Assembly: GCA_028015205.1 (NCBI GenBank)
Contig: CM051515.1
Span: 13,038,001-13,102,000, forward strand
Length of the DNA: 64,000 bases
Source of the DNA: Mytilisepta virgata
Taxonomy: Eukaryota > Mollusca > Bivalvia > Mytilida > Mytilidae
Reading direction: 5' to 3'
The notes under the pieces are model-generated. The model was not told the origin of the DNA. It saw nothing but the letters and a program-made list of their open reading frames with translations, and ran no database searches. Made by a program: the position numbers and the translations under genes. Positions 49,001 through 56,500 of the stretch are shown here, piece by piece. Every line of letters starts with the position of its first letter. Positions within the stretch are counted from its first letter, which is position 1.

Positions 49001-52000
49001 ACGACAACTGGGTCAGAATGTACTCGTTATAACTTTAAAACTAGCTAAGGCTCTCATAGCTGCAGGTCAGATACTGTCACTCTACTAAACGAAAAAATCT
49101 GAAATAACACTTCCATAAAGGGTTTAATTCTATCTTGTCATAGAGTTCAGTATAAATCGGCAGTATTCGCGAGAGGCCAGTATGAATTTAAACTCTTCAA
49201 GATATTGGGAGAAAGAGTAATGTTTACAGAATTGCGCATAATTTCATATTTGTAGCCCTTACCGTGAGACGATCTTAGGTAACTACCAAGTTTCTGTCGC
49301 TTACCAGCTCATAAAGTTCCAATTCAAAAGTATGACCAGGAAGAAATCCGGACCTTTGACCGATATGTACTTAAAATTAATCGAATAGAGCCAATGACAT
49401 GTTGCCATGTGAGCGATAAAGTGTCCAAGGGGCCTCTATTTTAGTCAATATAGGGCATTTCAACTTTGTCACCGAGAGGCTAACCCGTTATTTCTTTCAC
49501 TGTTTTCAAACTCTGTGTGATTCTGTTACTCGAAACAGGGAAATCAGCCAGGAAAACTTTTTTTAATCGCCCCCTATGAAATTAACGGGTGAATTATGAC
49601 CTTGTTTTTGTCAAAGATTTAGTCATCTACACATTGGACCAATATGGTAAACATTGTTGAAAAAATGTTCCCAATCAGCCCTTTCTCAAAATTGTGTCCT
49701 GGGGTCCAACCCTTTATATGCCGCTGTTACTAAAAGCAAATCAAAGTGGTGGAAATCACCATAGGAAAGATTGCAACTGTAGTTGTGTATAATTTCAAAT
49801 GGAACTAGATGGGACTGTTTTGTAAACCAAAACATATGTCTCCCCTTCATTTTATTCTAGATCAGTCTTTACCTCTAGGATAAAAATACTAATTTTGTGA
49901 CCTTGAAGTCAAAGGCAAAGGTCAAATGAAGGTCATAATGGTACGCGACACACACTGTCGTGGTAATACACCTACATACCCAACGTTATAAGCCTATGTC
50001 AAAAGACAAAAAATTAATGGCCTGGACAAGCTTCGCTGAGAAGAATAAGAAGAACTAGAATTGCAATTGCATCCACGGTGGCCATTTTGAAAATTTTTGT
50101 ATTTTGATGATTGCATCTTGTTTGCCATCCCAAATTTAGTCTAGATATCAATTTTCATTGAAATCGGACAATGTTCATTTTTCTGTCATTTTTACAACAT
50201 TTTTCAAAATGGCCGCCAAACGTATCCATGCAACTGATCGCATTTGTTTTTCCATGAATATGTTCTACTACTCATACTTTAGAAAAGTACAAAGTGTCAT
50301 GAAATTCTATGGTGCAGTTTTTGAGATATGAAAGTTTTCAAAATTTTTCATACTTTTTCCGTTTCCATGGCAACGGAGGCCATTTTGGGAATTTTTAATG
50401 CTTTATTCACAACTAGACTTGGTGATCATCATTATTGTGAAGTTTCATAAAGATTGTTCCAAACATCTCTAAGAACTCATGCGGACAAAATTAGGTGGAA
50501 GAAAAAAAACATTAAAAGCCAAAGAAACGGAACAATAACAATCTGTCGTCCCGACTAAGTCTGGGGGTGACAAAAATACTACAAAATTAATATGTCTCCC
50601 TTCTACGAAGGGGAGACATAATTTTATCACATATATTATCTCTTCTATTTGGGATCAATTACAGTGAGTGTATTCGTTTTCCGAAGATAATTTTCAATAA
50701 GAGTTCAAGTGTGTTTAAGTTATACATTTTACTAAATTAAGTTATTGGACCGTAATTTTACTTGAAATGACTTTAAAAAAATAGATTCACGTGCATGTCT
50801 GGGATAATCGTAAGATTTTTCTTCAATAATGGGTCCATTAAAGAAATAATTGTCACATTAGTAAATGCACAATTAATTTTGACATGCTCTCAAGAACGAA
50901 TGATTACTCGCTACCCTATTATACGTGAATGGAACAGAAGGTAAATACTCAAAATGGTTGTATTTTCAAATCATGGTTTGAAATGTGTCAAAAATGTTAG
51001 TTTAATGTATTTGGGACAATGGCTCAGTCTACTTCAGGATGACAGCGAGAAATGACTTTTCTCTCTGAAGCTAACAAGGAGGAGCGGAGGGAGACAGGGA
51101 GAAGTCATTACTTGACGTTCCAAAGCACCAATCAGCACTGATTATGTTTTTATTTGAAGAGCTAGTCTTATTCTAATGTTTTTTTTTAAGAAATTAAGAT
51201 TCATTCTCTGATTTACAGTTCAACTTGGTTAAGGCAACTTTAAATTGCATGCCTTCTAAGCCAGTGTACAAAATGTGTACAACAGAGTCAACATAAAGAA
51301 GTTCATAAAATCGAATCATTACTTCATTCACAGTATCTCTCTCATTGTTTTTAAATTATCCGGTCCGACTTACCGTGGTCCGAGTTGTCAGCGGACCGAG
51401 TAAATTTACCCATATTTTTTTTTATTTGATTATTTCCCTTTGATTACCGATTGAAAAAAATGGCGGCATGGATTATATTTTCACTACACGAGTCGGACTT
51501 ACCTTAAATTATCGGTTGTCATATTCGCGATTTGGACCATTGAAATGGACCAGGCGAGTAATTAAATGTATGGTCAACTCAAACTTCGCTTTTGTAGTTT
51601 TGACGAAAGTTTTATTTGAGTTTTACCCTCCAGGTTGACAATACAAGTCTGTTATACACAGAGAAAAGATTAAAAATTCATTCTTGCTTTTCAAATTTCA
51701 ACTCCAAATAATCCAACTTCCAAGTTTATCTAGATAAACGATTATGTAAATCACGCACATGGAAGTTTTTCTACACCTTGTCAATGCGCACGTATGGGGA
51801 TTCCGGGAGTTATTTTTGGGTTGCCGAAATAACCATATATCCATTCTACGATTAAATACTTGATCCATTTCACCGTCAATATTTTGAAATTGTGGTATAC
51901 ATAATTGTCAATGGAAATTTAAGCAGAGGTTTGGCAGATTGATTTTTTTATAATAAACAATTCAAATGAGTAACTTAAATGCATACAGCACGTTTCTCAG

Positions 52001-54691
52001 ATCGAAATACAAAATGGCTGAAAGTTCAAAACATGCATAATTTAAAAGGGTAAATCCTAAAAGAATATTCGTTAACATTTATAAAAGCAACATAATACTT
52101 TTTATCAATCGATAATCTTTAAAATAAAACTATGAACGTAAAAGCCTTCTATATCTGTATATACATGTATGCACCCAGTGGAAATGTAACTGGAATCTGT
52201 ATCCGCGAAGATTTGTTTTGATATATTCATCCGCCGCACGTCATGTCTTCGAAATAATATTTGGAAATTCATTTTATTTTCGTGGAAATTTCGGTAAATA
52301 ACAAAGATTATGTTAATAAAAAATATTAGTTCAGATATTATCAACAAGAATAAAGTACTCGTAATTTAAAAAAAAAATGCTGTCATCATTGGAACTACAT
52401 CTTATGTACTAATGTCCAATGTTATCGAAAAGGCCACACTTTAGCAATGTCAGTAAACACTAGGGGCGCCACTGGGCGGAAACCACAGTTTGTTTACAGT
52501 ATACTGGTCCCAAAATAGACTGGAAAAAGTTGTAAAGAAGCGGAATCCAGTTTTCAAATAACTTCCCCCAAAACAGCTACACACTTTCAGTTTTGGAGGC
52601 CGATGGTATATGAACGATTTGCAATCTTTCCAGAAAAACCTCCGAACTCATTCGAATTATTTTTTAGGTTGTATGGTCCTTAGGTGGTCATAATGATACA
52701 GAATTGAACTAATATACCCATAATCATTAACATATAAAAGTGAGCAACTAATACAAACATATTCTATCCCTCAAACTACTGTGCGATTATCTTTGATGTT
52801 TACGGTGGATCATGAAGATTAAATTTGAAAACTCTGTCTCAGAACTATTCTTGATGCCATTGACCAATATGTTCATCTTAATTAGAAATAGAAAATCAAA
52901 CAAAACGTTGGAAAATTTTGACTGAAAACAGCTGAGAATTATTCGTTTCTTGTGTATCAAAGCTGATATCACAAATTATTTATTTAAGGTACCCCAATCA
53001 TAAATGACCATATGATTTTTTTCCAGATGTCCCGGATGTTCCATACAAACTAATGGCCATGACCTCGGTAATTATCGGCATACTTCGGAAATGCAATTTA
53101 CCTCACTATTTTTATATACGCCGTATACAAACAATGAAAATTGTTTCAATTTGATAAAGAAATGACATGTCTACACAATTGCTGCTTAAAGCATTTGGTT
53201 TTAGCTATTTTCGATCAAAAATAATTATAATTTCGGTCATGATCCATTATGGTCTATTAAGTTCTTTCCGGTGAATATGAATGCTTTCTGTGTAAATAGA
53301 TTATTCCAGAGCTTGTGACATATACATTGACTTCCTGGGCAGAGCCTGGCTTCTGACAGAAAAGTTACTCAAACAATGGTATGTTTATGGCACGCCGTAT
53401 TTATATTTATTCCATATTCAAGATATCATATATATTTTATGAGATATCTTATAAACTTTATAAGATATCGTATAAAATATATATCTTATAAACTTTATCA
53501 GATATCCCATCAATCTTATACAATTTTCTTTATAAGATATCTCTTAAATTATATAAGATATCTTATATAATTTATAAGATATCTTATATATTTTATAAGA
53601 TCTTATATATTTTATAAGATATCTAATATAGTTTTTGAGATATCTTATAAAGAAAATTTTATAAGATATCTGTTTCAGTTTATAAATATCTTATAAAGTT
53701 GATAAGATATCTAATTAAGTTTATAAGATATCTTACAAATTTTATAAGATATCTTATATATTTTTTATGATATCTTATTAAAGGTGAATTTTCAGATTTA
53801 TAAGATATATTTTATAGACTTTTTATATAATAAATCATATAAAATATATAAGATATCTCAAAAAGTTTATAAGATTCTTATAAACGTTATATCTTACATA
53901 TTTTATAAGATATCTTGTTTAATTTTCTTTATGAGATATCTTTTAAACTTTATTAGATATCTCGTAAAGTTATGATATTTTGTAAAGTTTATAAAAAATC
54001 TTGTTTGGTTAATAAATAAAAATTAAAATTGTCATATATGTTGCTCCTAAGTTGCAGTCATCCTTATTAAAGTTTTATTGAAGTCATCATGACTTGGTTG
54101 ACTGGTATGAAAATGGACCTGTTCCATTGATGGTGTCCGTTCCTCATACCAGATTTGATATGGGTAGCTGCAGGAAGTAGAGACTGCCTACTCTTCCGGA
54201 GCACCTGCGTCTGCACCCGGTTTATTGGTGGGGTCCATGTTGTTCATATGTTTTTAGTTTTTAAGTATAGTATTTGTGTTGTCTTCGTTGTTTTCCGGAG
54301 TTTGTAAGATGTTTTCGATTTTCCTCTCCTTCGAATATCCCTTCACTATTTCTTGACTTTACTTAATTGGATTTGAATCAAGATTTAGGTGAATCATTGT
54401 AACAAAATTAAGGGATGACCGTCATTGAAAGAAAAAAAATGTAAATGCTCAATAGCAGATTTCCAGTAACTATTGGACTTCAATTGTTAGCTCAGGCATG
54501 TATTTTTCAGATATGTTTATCAGAAATTCTAACTCGATATTTGATTATTTTAGGCAGTTTTGGATACCTTAGAAGACAACGCAATCTCAGTCACTGAACC
54601 GGAAATCAATTTTGAGGCTATAGACGAACTGTTTCATATTTACGTCATTTCAACGAACATTCCTCCAATAAGCTTCAGACGGTTCCTTTAA
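30938..54691 (+). CDS. single-pass C-type lectin receptor, seven exons over 24 kb
   Basis: The exons are 30938-31001, 34324-34563, 41276-41425, 45227-45316, 46641-46703, 47018-47148 and 54554-54691. They join in frame to 876 nt, or 291 aa. Predicted order: signal peptide 1-21; C-type lectin domain 23-151; Ser/Thr/Asn stalk 152-203 with four or five N-glycosylation sequons; one membrane helix 204-226 with a GATIG small-residue motif; cytosolic tail 227-291 with no ITIM or ITAM. Domain landmarks are DDC, the WIG-like VYFGAWR, WMWQN, YSDWAPDE, VNC and YICEY. The usual sugar-specificity triplet (EPN/QPD) and the WND calcium site are absent: DET and WHAVNC stand there. Calcium-dependent mannose- or galactose-type binding is therefore doubtful. 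Bivalve C-type lectins often serve in microbe recognition; the role here is inferred. The start exon is the least certain part. Confidence 0.8.
31810..31995 (+). mobile_element. reverse-transcriptase retroelement 3' tail (copy 2)
   Basis: GGAGCAGGACGTGCTTACCC, TTTTTTGTGGGAGTTCACAT and a T-rich end match the tail consensus of this window's retroelement. No coding part remains. It is in lectin intron 1. Confidence 0.6.
32070..34290. other. lectin intron 1 remainder, no feature recognised
   Basis: No exon was supported. A direct repeat of about 45 bp (AATAATTATCTTAAAAACGT, ATTTGGTAAGGAAGCAAT) occurs twice at 33240-33355. Confidence 0.5.
34324..34563 (+). CDS. lectin receptor exon 2 (first half of the C-type lectin domain)
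   Basis: It follows TTTTCTTAG and ends G|GTATAGT, phase 1 at both ends. It encodes ICNGTRFVKTF to SSWMWQN, including the first conserved Cys (DDC) and the FGAW core. Confidence 0.88.
34830..35180 (-). mobile_element. reverse-transcriptase retroelement fragment (copy 3, minus strand)
   Basis: Reverse complemented, it encodes the C-terminus GRHHELIERYSVP then MMLDLFPLS and a stop, followed by the tail GCCGTATACGGAGCAGG, GAGTTCACTCCTGGTTTTTA and a T-rich 3' end. It matches 48250-48600 closely. 5'-truncated; in lectin intron 2, opposite to the gene. Confidence 0.78.
35200..36150. other. lectin intron 2, T-rich stretch, no feature
   Basis: Very T-rich on the plus strand between 35270 and 35600. 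No exon or repeat was recognised. Confidence 0.5.
36152..37855. mobile_element. 1.7-kb dispersed element with several internal tandem units
   Basis: The left end reads AGCTCACCTGTCCTAAAAGG then ACATGTGAGC, and the right end ACAGGTGAGAGATTCAGGCT then CTTGGGAGCCTC. These are the two ends of the 15801-16565 family in the opposite orientation. The interior has two units of about 480 bp (GGGTATCTAGTATAAATTTT, CAAGATCTACCTGC, AATGTTCAGCAAAGTA) and then four units of about 125 bp (AAGTCAAAATGGAAGGT, CCATAGCAACCGATGAAAAA). Non-coding. Confidence 0.72.
38277..40625 (+). mobile_element. decayed reverse-transcriptase retroelement, longest copy (copy 4)
   Basis: It translates in broken frames from about 38277 to 40325. 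An N-terminal part (SHAGHVITGDLNIIDNEF, YREPLSISWKYNF) is followed by TFDFSTLYITIPHSQLKEKL and IPMGTNCAPLLADLFLYSYE, the RT active site FRYIDDVLSL (YIDD at 39859-39870), and a C-terminal DKRDDLDFPIVNFPFLSGNI. Stops and frameshifts interrupt it, for example TAG after 38857, TAA near 39712 and TGA near 39907. A 3' tail of about 280 bp follows. No GIY-YIG or other endonuclease was seen. The RT is of the type I associate with Penelope-like elements, but the lineage is not certain. Confidence 0.82.
40626..41270. other. lectin intron 2 end, no feature recognised
   Basis: AT-rich sequence. The left end of the 29943-type MITE recurs at 41146-41170 (AGATTAATACATGACC). Nothing else was seen. Confidence 0.5.
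41276..41425 (+). CDS. lectin receptor exon 3 (second half of the C-type lectin domain)
   Basis: It follows CATCCAACAG and ends A|GTACGT, phase 1 at both ends. It encodes DEPISYSDWAPDETDVC to VNCLELHVYICEY. The last conserved Cys residues are present. Two extra Cys (in MIFCWDNC) may form an additional disulfide. Confidence 0.88.
41434..41495 (+). mobile_element. tRNA-like SINE head next to the exon 3 donor
   Basis: GCCTCGTTGGCTGAGTGGTC (A-box GGCTGAGTGG) and ATGAGTTTGAATCTTAA (B-box) match the head of the SINE at 20480-20745, here on the plus strand and starting about 8 bases after the exon 3 donor. The body is missing. Confidence 0.6.
41524..41918 (-). mobile_element. TTAA-flanked MITE (copy 1)
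   Basis: TTAAGGATGATCGCTGGTC at the left and, inverted, GAGCATCCTTAA at the right. The interior (AGAGAACATATGA, AACTTCAGTCTGTCAAAAAT, TATGATTGAATTATAAAAGA) is the reverse complement of the copies at 42295 and 57087. About 395 bp. Confidence 0.8.
42295..42693 (+). mobile_element. TTAA-flanked MITE (copy 2)
   Basis: Same family, opposite orientation to the copy 380 bp upstream, so the two could pair into a large stem. The left end has drifted (TTAAAGATGCTTGCTGGTCA); the right end reads GACCAGCAATCATCCTTAA. Confidence 0.8.
42700..44440. other. lectin intron 3, mostly unrecognised; direct repeat at 43607-43722
   Basis: The stretch 43607-43722 (TTTCATCGAAAATGTAACA, then GATAATACCCGTAAATCATA) recurs at 46138-46240. 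No exon was supported. TAATAAACAACAAAATGGATAACAGG near 44190 also occurs near 31968. Confidence 0.55.
44450..45214. mobile_element. nested inverted-end element with two ~190-bp internal units
   Basis: The outer ends ATTAACCAATGACCTGAAAT (left) and AAGTCATTGGTTAATAAT (right) are inverted. An inner pair, CATTTGTACAGGGCC / GGCCCTGTACAAATG, and a further pair, ACCTGCGTCA / TGACGCAGGT, are nested inside. The core has two tandem units (ACTTTGTGTAATC, ACTGTATTGAACCAATAT, ATATACATATTGAAGATGTG) after a (CCGT)n run at 44690-44711. The right end is 13 bases before lectin exon 4. Confidence 0.65.
45227..45316 (+). CDS. lectin receptor exon 4 (glycosylated stalk)
   Basis: It follows CATTTTGCAG and ends A|GTGAGTA, phase 1 at both ends and 90 bases long. 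It encodes a Ser/Thr/Asn-rich stretch (ETNNDYNISTAETK, SNYNSSRNSKK) with NIS and NSS sequons. Because it is symmetric, skipping it keeps the frame. Confidence 0.75.
45625..45965. mobile_element. MITE with long inverted ends (AGATCAAAAGTTCAATG)
   Basis: Left: ATTAGGGACGAGATCAAAAG then TTCAATGTAGGATAAAAAAC. Right: GTTTTTTATCCTACATTGAA then CTTTTGATCTCTTCCCTAAT. The arms pair over about 50 bases. A poly-G run lies at 45882-45900. It is in lectin intron 4. Confidence 0.8.
46138..46240. repeat. ~105-bp direct repeat of 43607-43722
   Basis: It shares TTTGATTTCATCGAAAATGT, TTTCACAT-GCATGGATTA and GATAATACCCGTAAATCATA with the upstream copy. The pair brackets lectin exon 4. Confidence 0.65.
46641..46703 (+). 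CDS. lectin receptor exon 5 (stalk with Cys pair)
   Basis: It follows ATGTTTACAG and ends G|GTATTTT, phase 1 at both ends and 63 bases long. It encodes METADNNTCCRNSSRTSPTTE. An adjacent Cys pair just outside the membrane helix could link receptor chains. It is also skippable without a frameshift. Confidence 0.65.
47018..47148 (+). CDS. lectin receptor exon 6 (membrane helix)
   Basis: It follows ATTTAAG and ends ATG|GTAAGTATA, phase 1 in and phase 0 out. It encodes YLVTTAGATIGTVVSVV and TVVQFLKFF, then the basic stop-transfer KTRNR, giving a type I topology. The acceptor has a weak pyrimidine tract but is the only one that keeps the frame. Confidence 0.78.
47440..47620. repeat. dispersed repeat shared with 29395-29545
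   Basis: CAATCAAAGCATCCCAACTG, ACAAAAAATAACATAAACGA, GAAAGAGAGTCATGAAAGCC and ACACTGAATAGTGGTGGG. It lies in lectin intron 6. Confidence 0.6.
48058..48612 (+). mobile_element. reverse-transcriptase retroelement fragment (copy 5)
   Basis: It starts 5'-truncated in KRDDFNFPIVNFPFLSS and continues to GRHHELIDRYSVP and MMLDLFPLS, then a stop near 48343 and the tail (GGAGCAGGAAGTGCTTACCC, GAGTTCACTCCTGGTTTTTA). About six residues before QLIRYSRA are deleted relative to 40.1 kb. Confidence 0.8.
48620..49830. other. lectin intron 6, no feature recognised
   Basis: No exon was supported and no family was recognised in this stretch. Confidence 0.5.
49836..50622. mobile_element. dispersed element with ATGTCTCCCCTTC ends
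   Basis: The left side has ATATGTCTCCCCTTCATTTT; the right side closes with the hairpin ATGTCTCCCTTCTACGAAGG then GGAGACAT. In between are ATGGCCGCC and AATTTTTCATA-type motifs repeated at about 170-bp intervals (50080, 50200, 50370). Confidence 0.5.
50640..52980. other. lectin intron 6, no feature recognised
   Basis: AT-rich sequence. No exon, tRNA or recognised family was found in this 2.3 kb. Confidence 0.5.
52984..53260 (+). mobile_element. TTAAGGTACC MITE (copy 1, right end lost)
   Basis: TTAAGGTACCCCAATCATAAATGACCA begins it. ATGACCTCGGTAATTATCGGC and CATGATCCATTATGGTC match the copy at 59993-60270. The right terminal CCTTAA is degraded. Confidence 0.72.
53300..54365 (+). mobile_element. 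reverse-transcriptase retroelement fragment (copy 6), split by a foldback element
   Basis: 53300-53385 encodes YSRACDIYIDFLGRA and LLTEKLLKQW. 54037-54135 continues with GCTCCTAAGTTGCAGTCATC and the DLVDWYENGPV-like end, then the 3' tail to 54365. The homologous stretch at 40134-40330 is uninterrupted. The 651-bp insert between the halves is the foldback element below. Confidence 0.82.
53386..54036. mobile_element. foldback element, TATGGCACGCCG end, 6-bp TSD (copy B)
   Basis: The left end TATGGCACGCCGTATTTATA and the right end TTGTCATA are decayed forms of the copy A ends. The body is about 28 imperfect GATATC-centred units spaced roughly 20-21 bp. TATGTT flanks both sides (53380-53385 and 54037-54042). 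The empty site is preserved in the paralogue at 40213 as TACGTT, so the borders are exact. Confidence 0.88.
54554..54691 (+). CDS. lectin receptor exon 7 (cytosolic tail)
   Basis: It follows ATTATTTTAG in phase 0 and ends at TAA (54689-54691). The 45 residues start AVLDTLEDNAISVTEPEINF and end SFRRFL. They are acidic and then hydrophobic, with one Tyr (FHIYVIS) that does not fit an ITIM. It is 7.4 kb from exon 6, the intron being filled with mobile DNA. Confidence 0.72.
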   Translation, partial: AVLDTLEDNAISVTEPEINFEAIDELFHIYVISTNIPPISFRRFL

Positions 54692-54699
54692 TTACACCT

Positions 54700-55395
54700 C
54701 TTTCTGGAGACTTGTATTTTTAGATACATTAAGTCGGATTTGCAGTCATCAAAAATTTAAAAAGTTAATTGATTAACATCTGAAATGAACTTGACAATAG
54801 ACAACGTCTATACCATGTAAACAGTGTATTCTAATATGACGTACGTGCCGCTTTCGCTACAGAAACACAACCGTGTTCTATTTAGAACAATTATTATTGA
54901 CACATGCGTTAATGCGTTGTTGACGTGAAGCGTGCAGCACACATGAAATCACTAAAATGTTTTATTTTGTTGATAAAATAAACTTTCAAAGTCATATTCT
55001 TCCATCTCATCGAATCTATCTTACATATATCGCTTTTCAAACATTATAAAACAAAAATGATAATTGTCACGCGAAATGGTATGACAGTCGAAATTGCGAC
55101 TTCACAATCCAAGGTATAAAGTCATACATTCAAATGACGCCAGATCGACAGTCAAAAACGGAAATTCGTACGTTATACAGGATCTGGAACGCTTGTATTT
55201 GCTTTATTAAAATCTCACAAAAATGTAAGTCTTGATTTTATTTTGTTGTTTAAAGACATTTTACGTTTTTCTGTAAAAGTTTTTGCCTTATTAAAATCGA
55301 CGTGGCTGCCCGTATATGACGCCTTATATGGTTCGCTTCGATTACAGAAAGGATGCATATTGTCCTATTAGAATCGAAATTATTCATTGGTGCCA
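54700..55395. other. downstream flank of the lectin gene
   Basis: Probably 3' UTR near 54700; a good polyadenylation signal was not pinned down. No other exon was supported. Confidence 0.45.
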
Positions 55396-55400
55396 TGCTC

Positions 55401-55510
55401 CATGGTCTTTTAACATGGCTAGGCCTTATATTTGTTAATATTTTACACCTCAATAACGCTCGTTGTTAAATATAAACAAATATAAGGCCTAACCATGTTA
55501 AAATAACCAT
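55401..55510. repeat. ~45-bp-arm hairpin
   Basis: CATGGTCTTTTAACATGGCT then AGGCCTTATATTTGTT on the left pairs with AACAAATATAAGGCCTAACC then ATGTTAAAATAACCAT on the right, around a loop of about 20 bases. Pairing is about 90%. Confidence 0.82.
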
Positions 55511-55589
55511 AGAGAATGTCTTCATACATGCATAGATACACGACCTAAGGCATGTTATTATACAGTTGTATTTTTAATCGAATGAGAAA

Positions 55590-55860
55590 TAGCCATTTAT
55601 GACATGTCACCTCCAAATATTTTTCCGTATTGTACAACCGGAAGTAGACATTTTCCGTATTGGACGTCCCGAAAAAGCCGTATTTTTTTCGTATTGTACG
55701 ACCGGAAGTAAAAACAGGAAAAGTGTTCATGACGTCGAGGTTAAATAGATTACGCGCCAAAACTTTTCTTTAATCAGCCTATGGCGTCTCGTCCAATACG
55801 ACTTCAATACAATACAGACTCGTACAATATTTACCCGTATTGTACATAACACTGTAAAAT
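55590..55860. repeat. clustered CGTATTGTACGACCGGAAGTA motifs
   Basis: The motif GTATTGTAC(G/A)ACCGGAAGTA occurs at 55626 and 55690. Shorter forms (CGTATTGTACA, CGTATTGGACG, TCGTACAATA) follow to 55850. The ACCGGAAGT core equals an ETS-factor site, but the A/T-rich flanks suggest a decayed tandem or MITE. Confidence 0.5.
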
Positions 55861-56500
55861 AACCTAATATTAGTAGCGGGCAATGCAAGCACCATATATT
55901 TATTTAAATATTTGCTAGCAATAGATTAAAAAACAATATGGATTGACATAAAATTAAGTATGGTTGGTGTACTAACAAGTATAGTGTGGATGAACCTGTT
56001 TAGCATATTACTTTTATATTACAAGAAAACTAATATTTATGGCTTACACCTTTTTACCAGTATTACACGAAATGACCACATAAATCATAATCGTACAAAT
56101 TATCTCGAGATTAACTGATGAAACCTGCAGTTTTTTTTACTCTGATACTGTTATTTTTCTAATTTTGTAAATTAGAAATGTCAAATTGTATTTAAACAAA
56201 TAAATTTGTTATAATAATAATGTTTTTGTGGACTGAATGTGCACATTTTGATTAATCAGTAGGGCCCGAGGCTGATATGTAGAAATCAGAAGTAATAACC
56301 CTACATATTGTACAGCAGATCCGAATGGTATTTGAAAGTATTTGTTTATTCTACAATTCAGAAGAACTTATAACGAAATTCGTGAAGAAACTATATTTTT
56401 ATTTAAATCCATACTTTAATTCACATTTCAGTTTACTCTTACGCATAGTCTCAAACACCTATGCGATGAAGTAAATAAAAGTATTTTTCTTAGTGTACAG
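55860..56500. other. no gene recognised
   Basis: AT-rich, no exon or recognised repeat. A short direct repeat of TTTGTAAATTAGAAATGTC type occurs near 56165. Confidence 0.5.

Noticed and set aside
53386..54036. CRISPR-like regular repeats
   Set aside because: The units are self-complementary, imperfect and spacer-less, in animal DNA, inside a foldback element with a target duplication.
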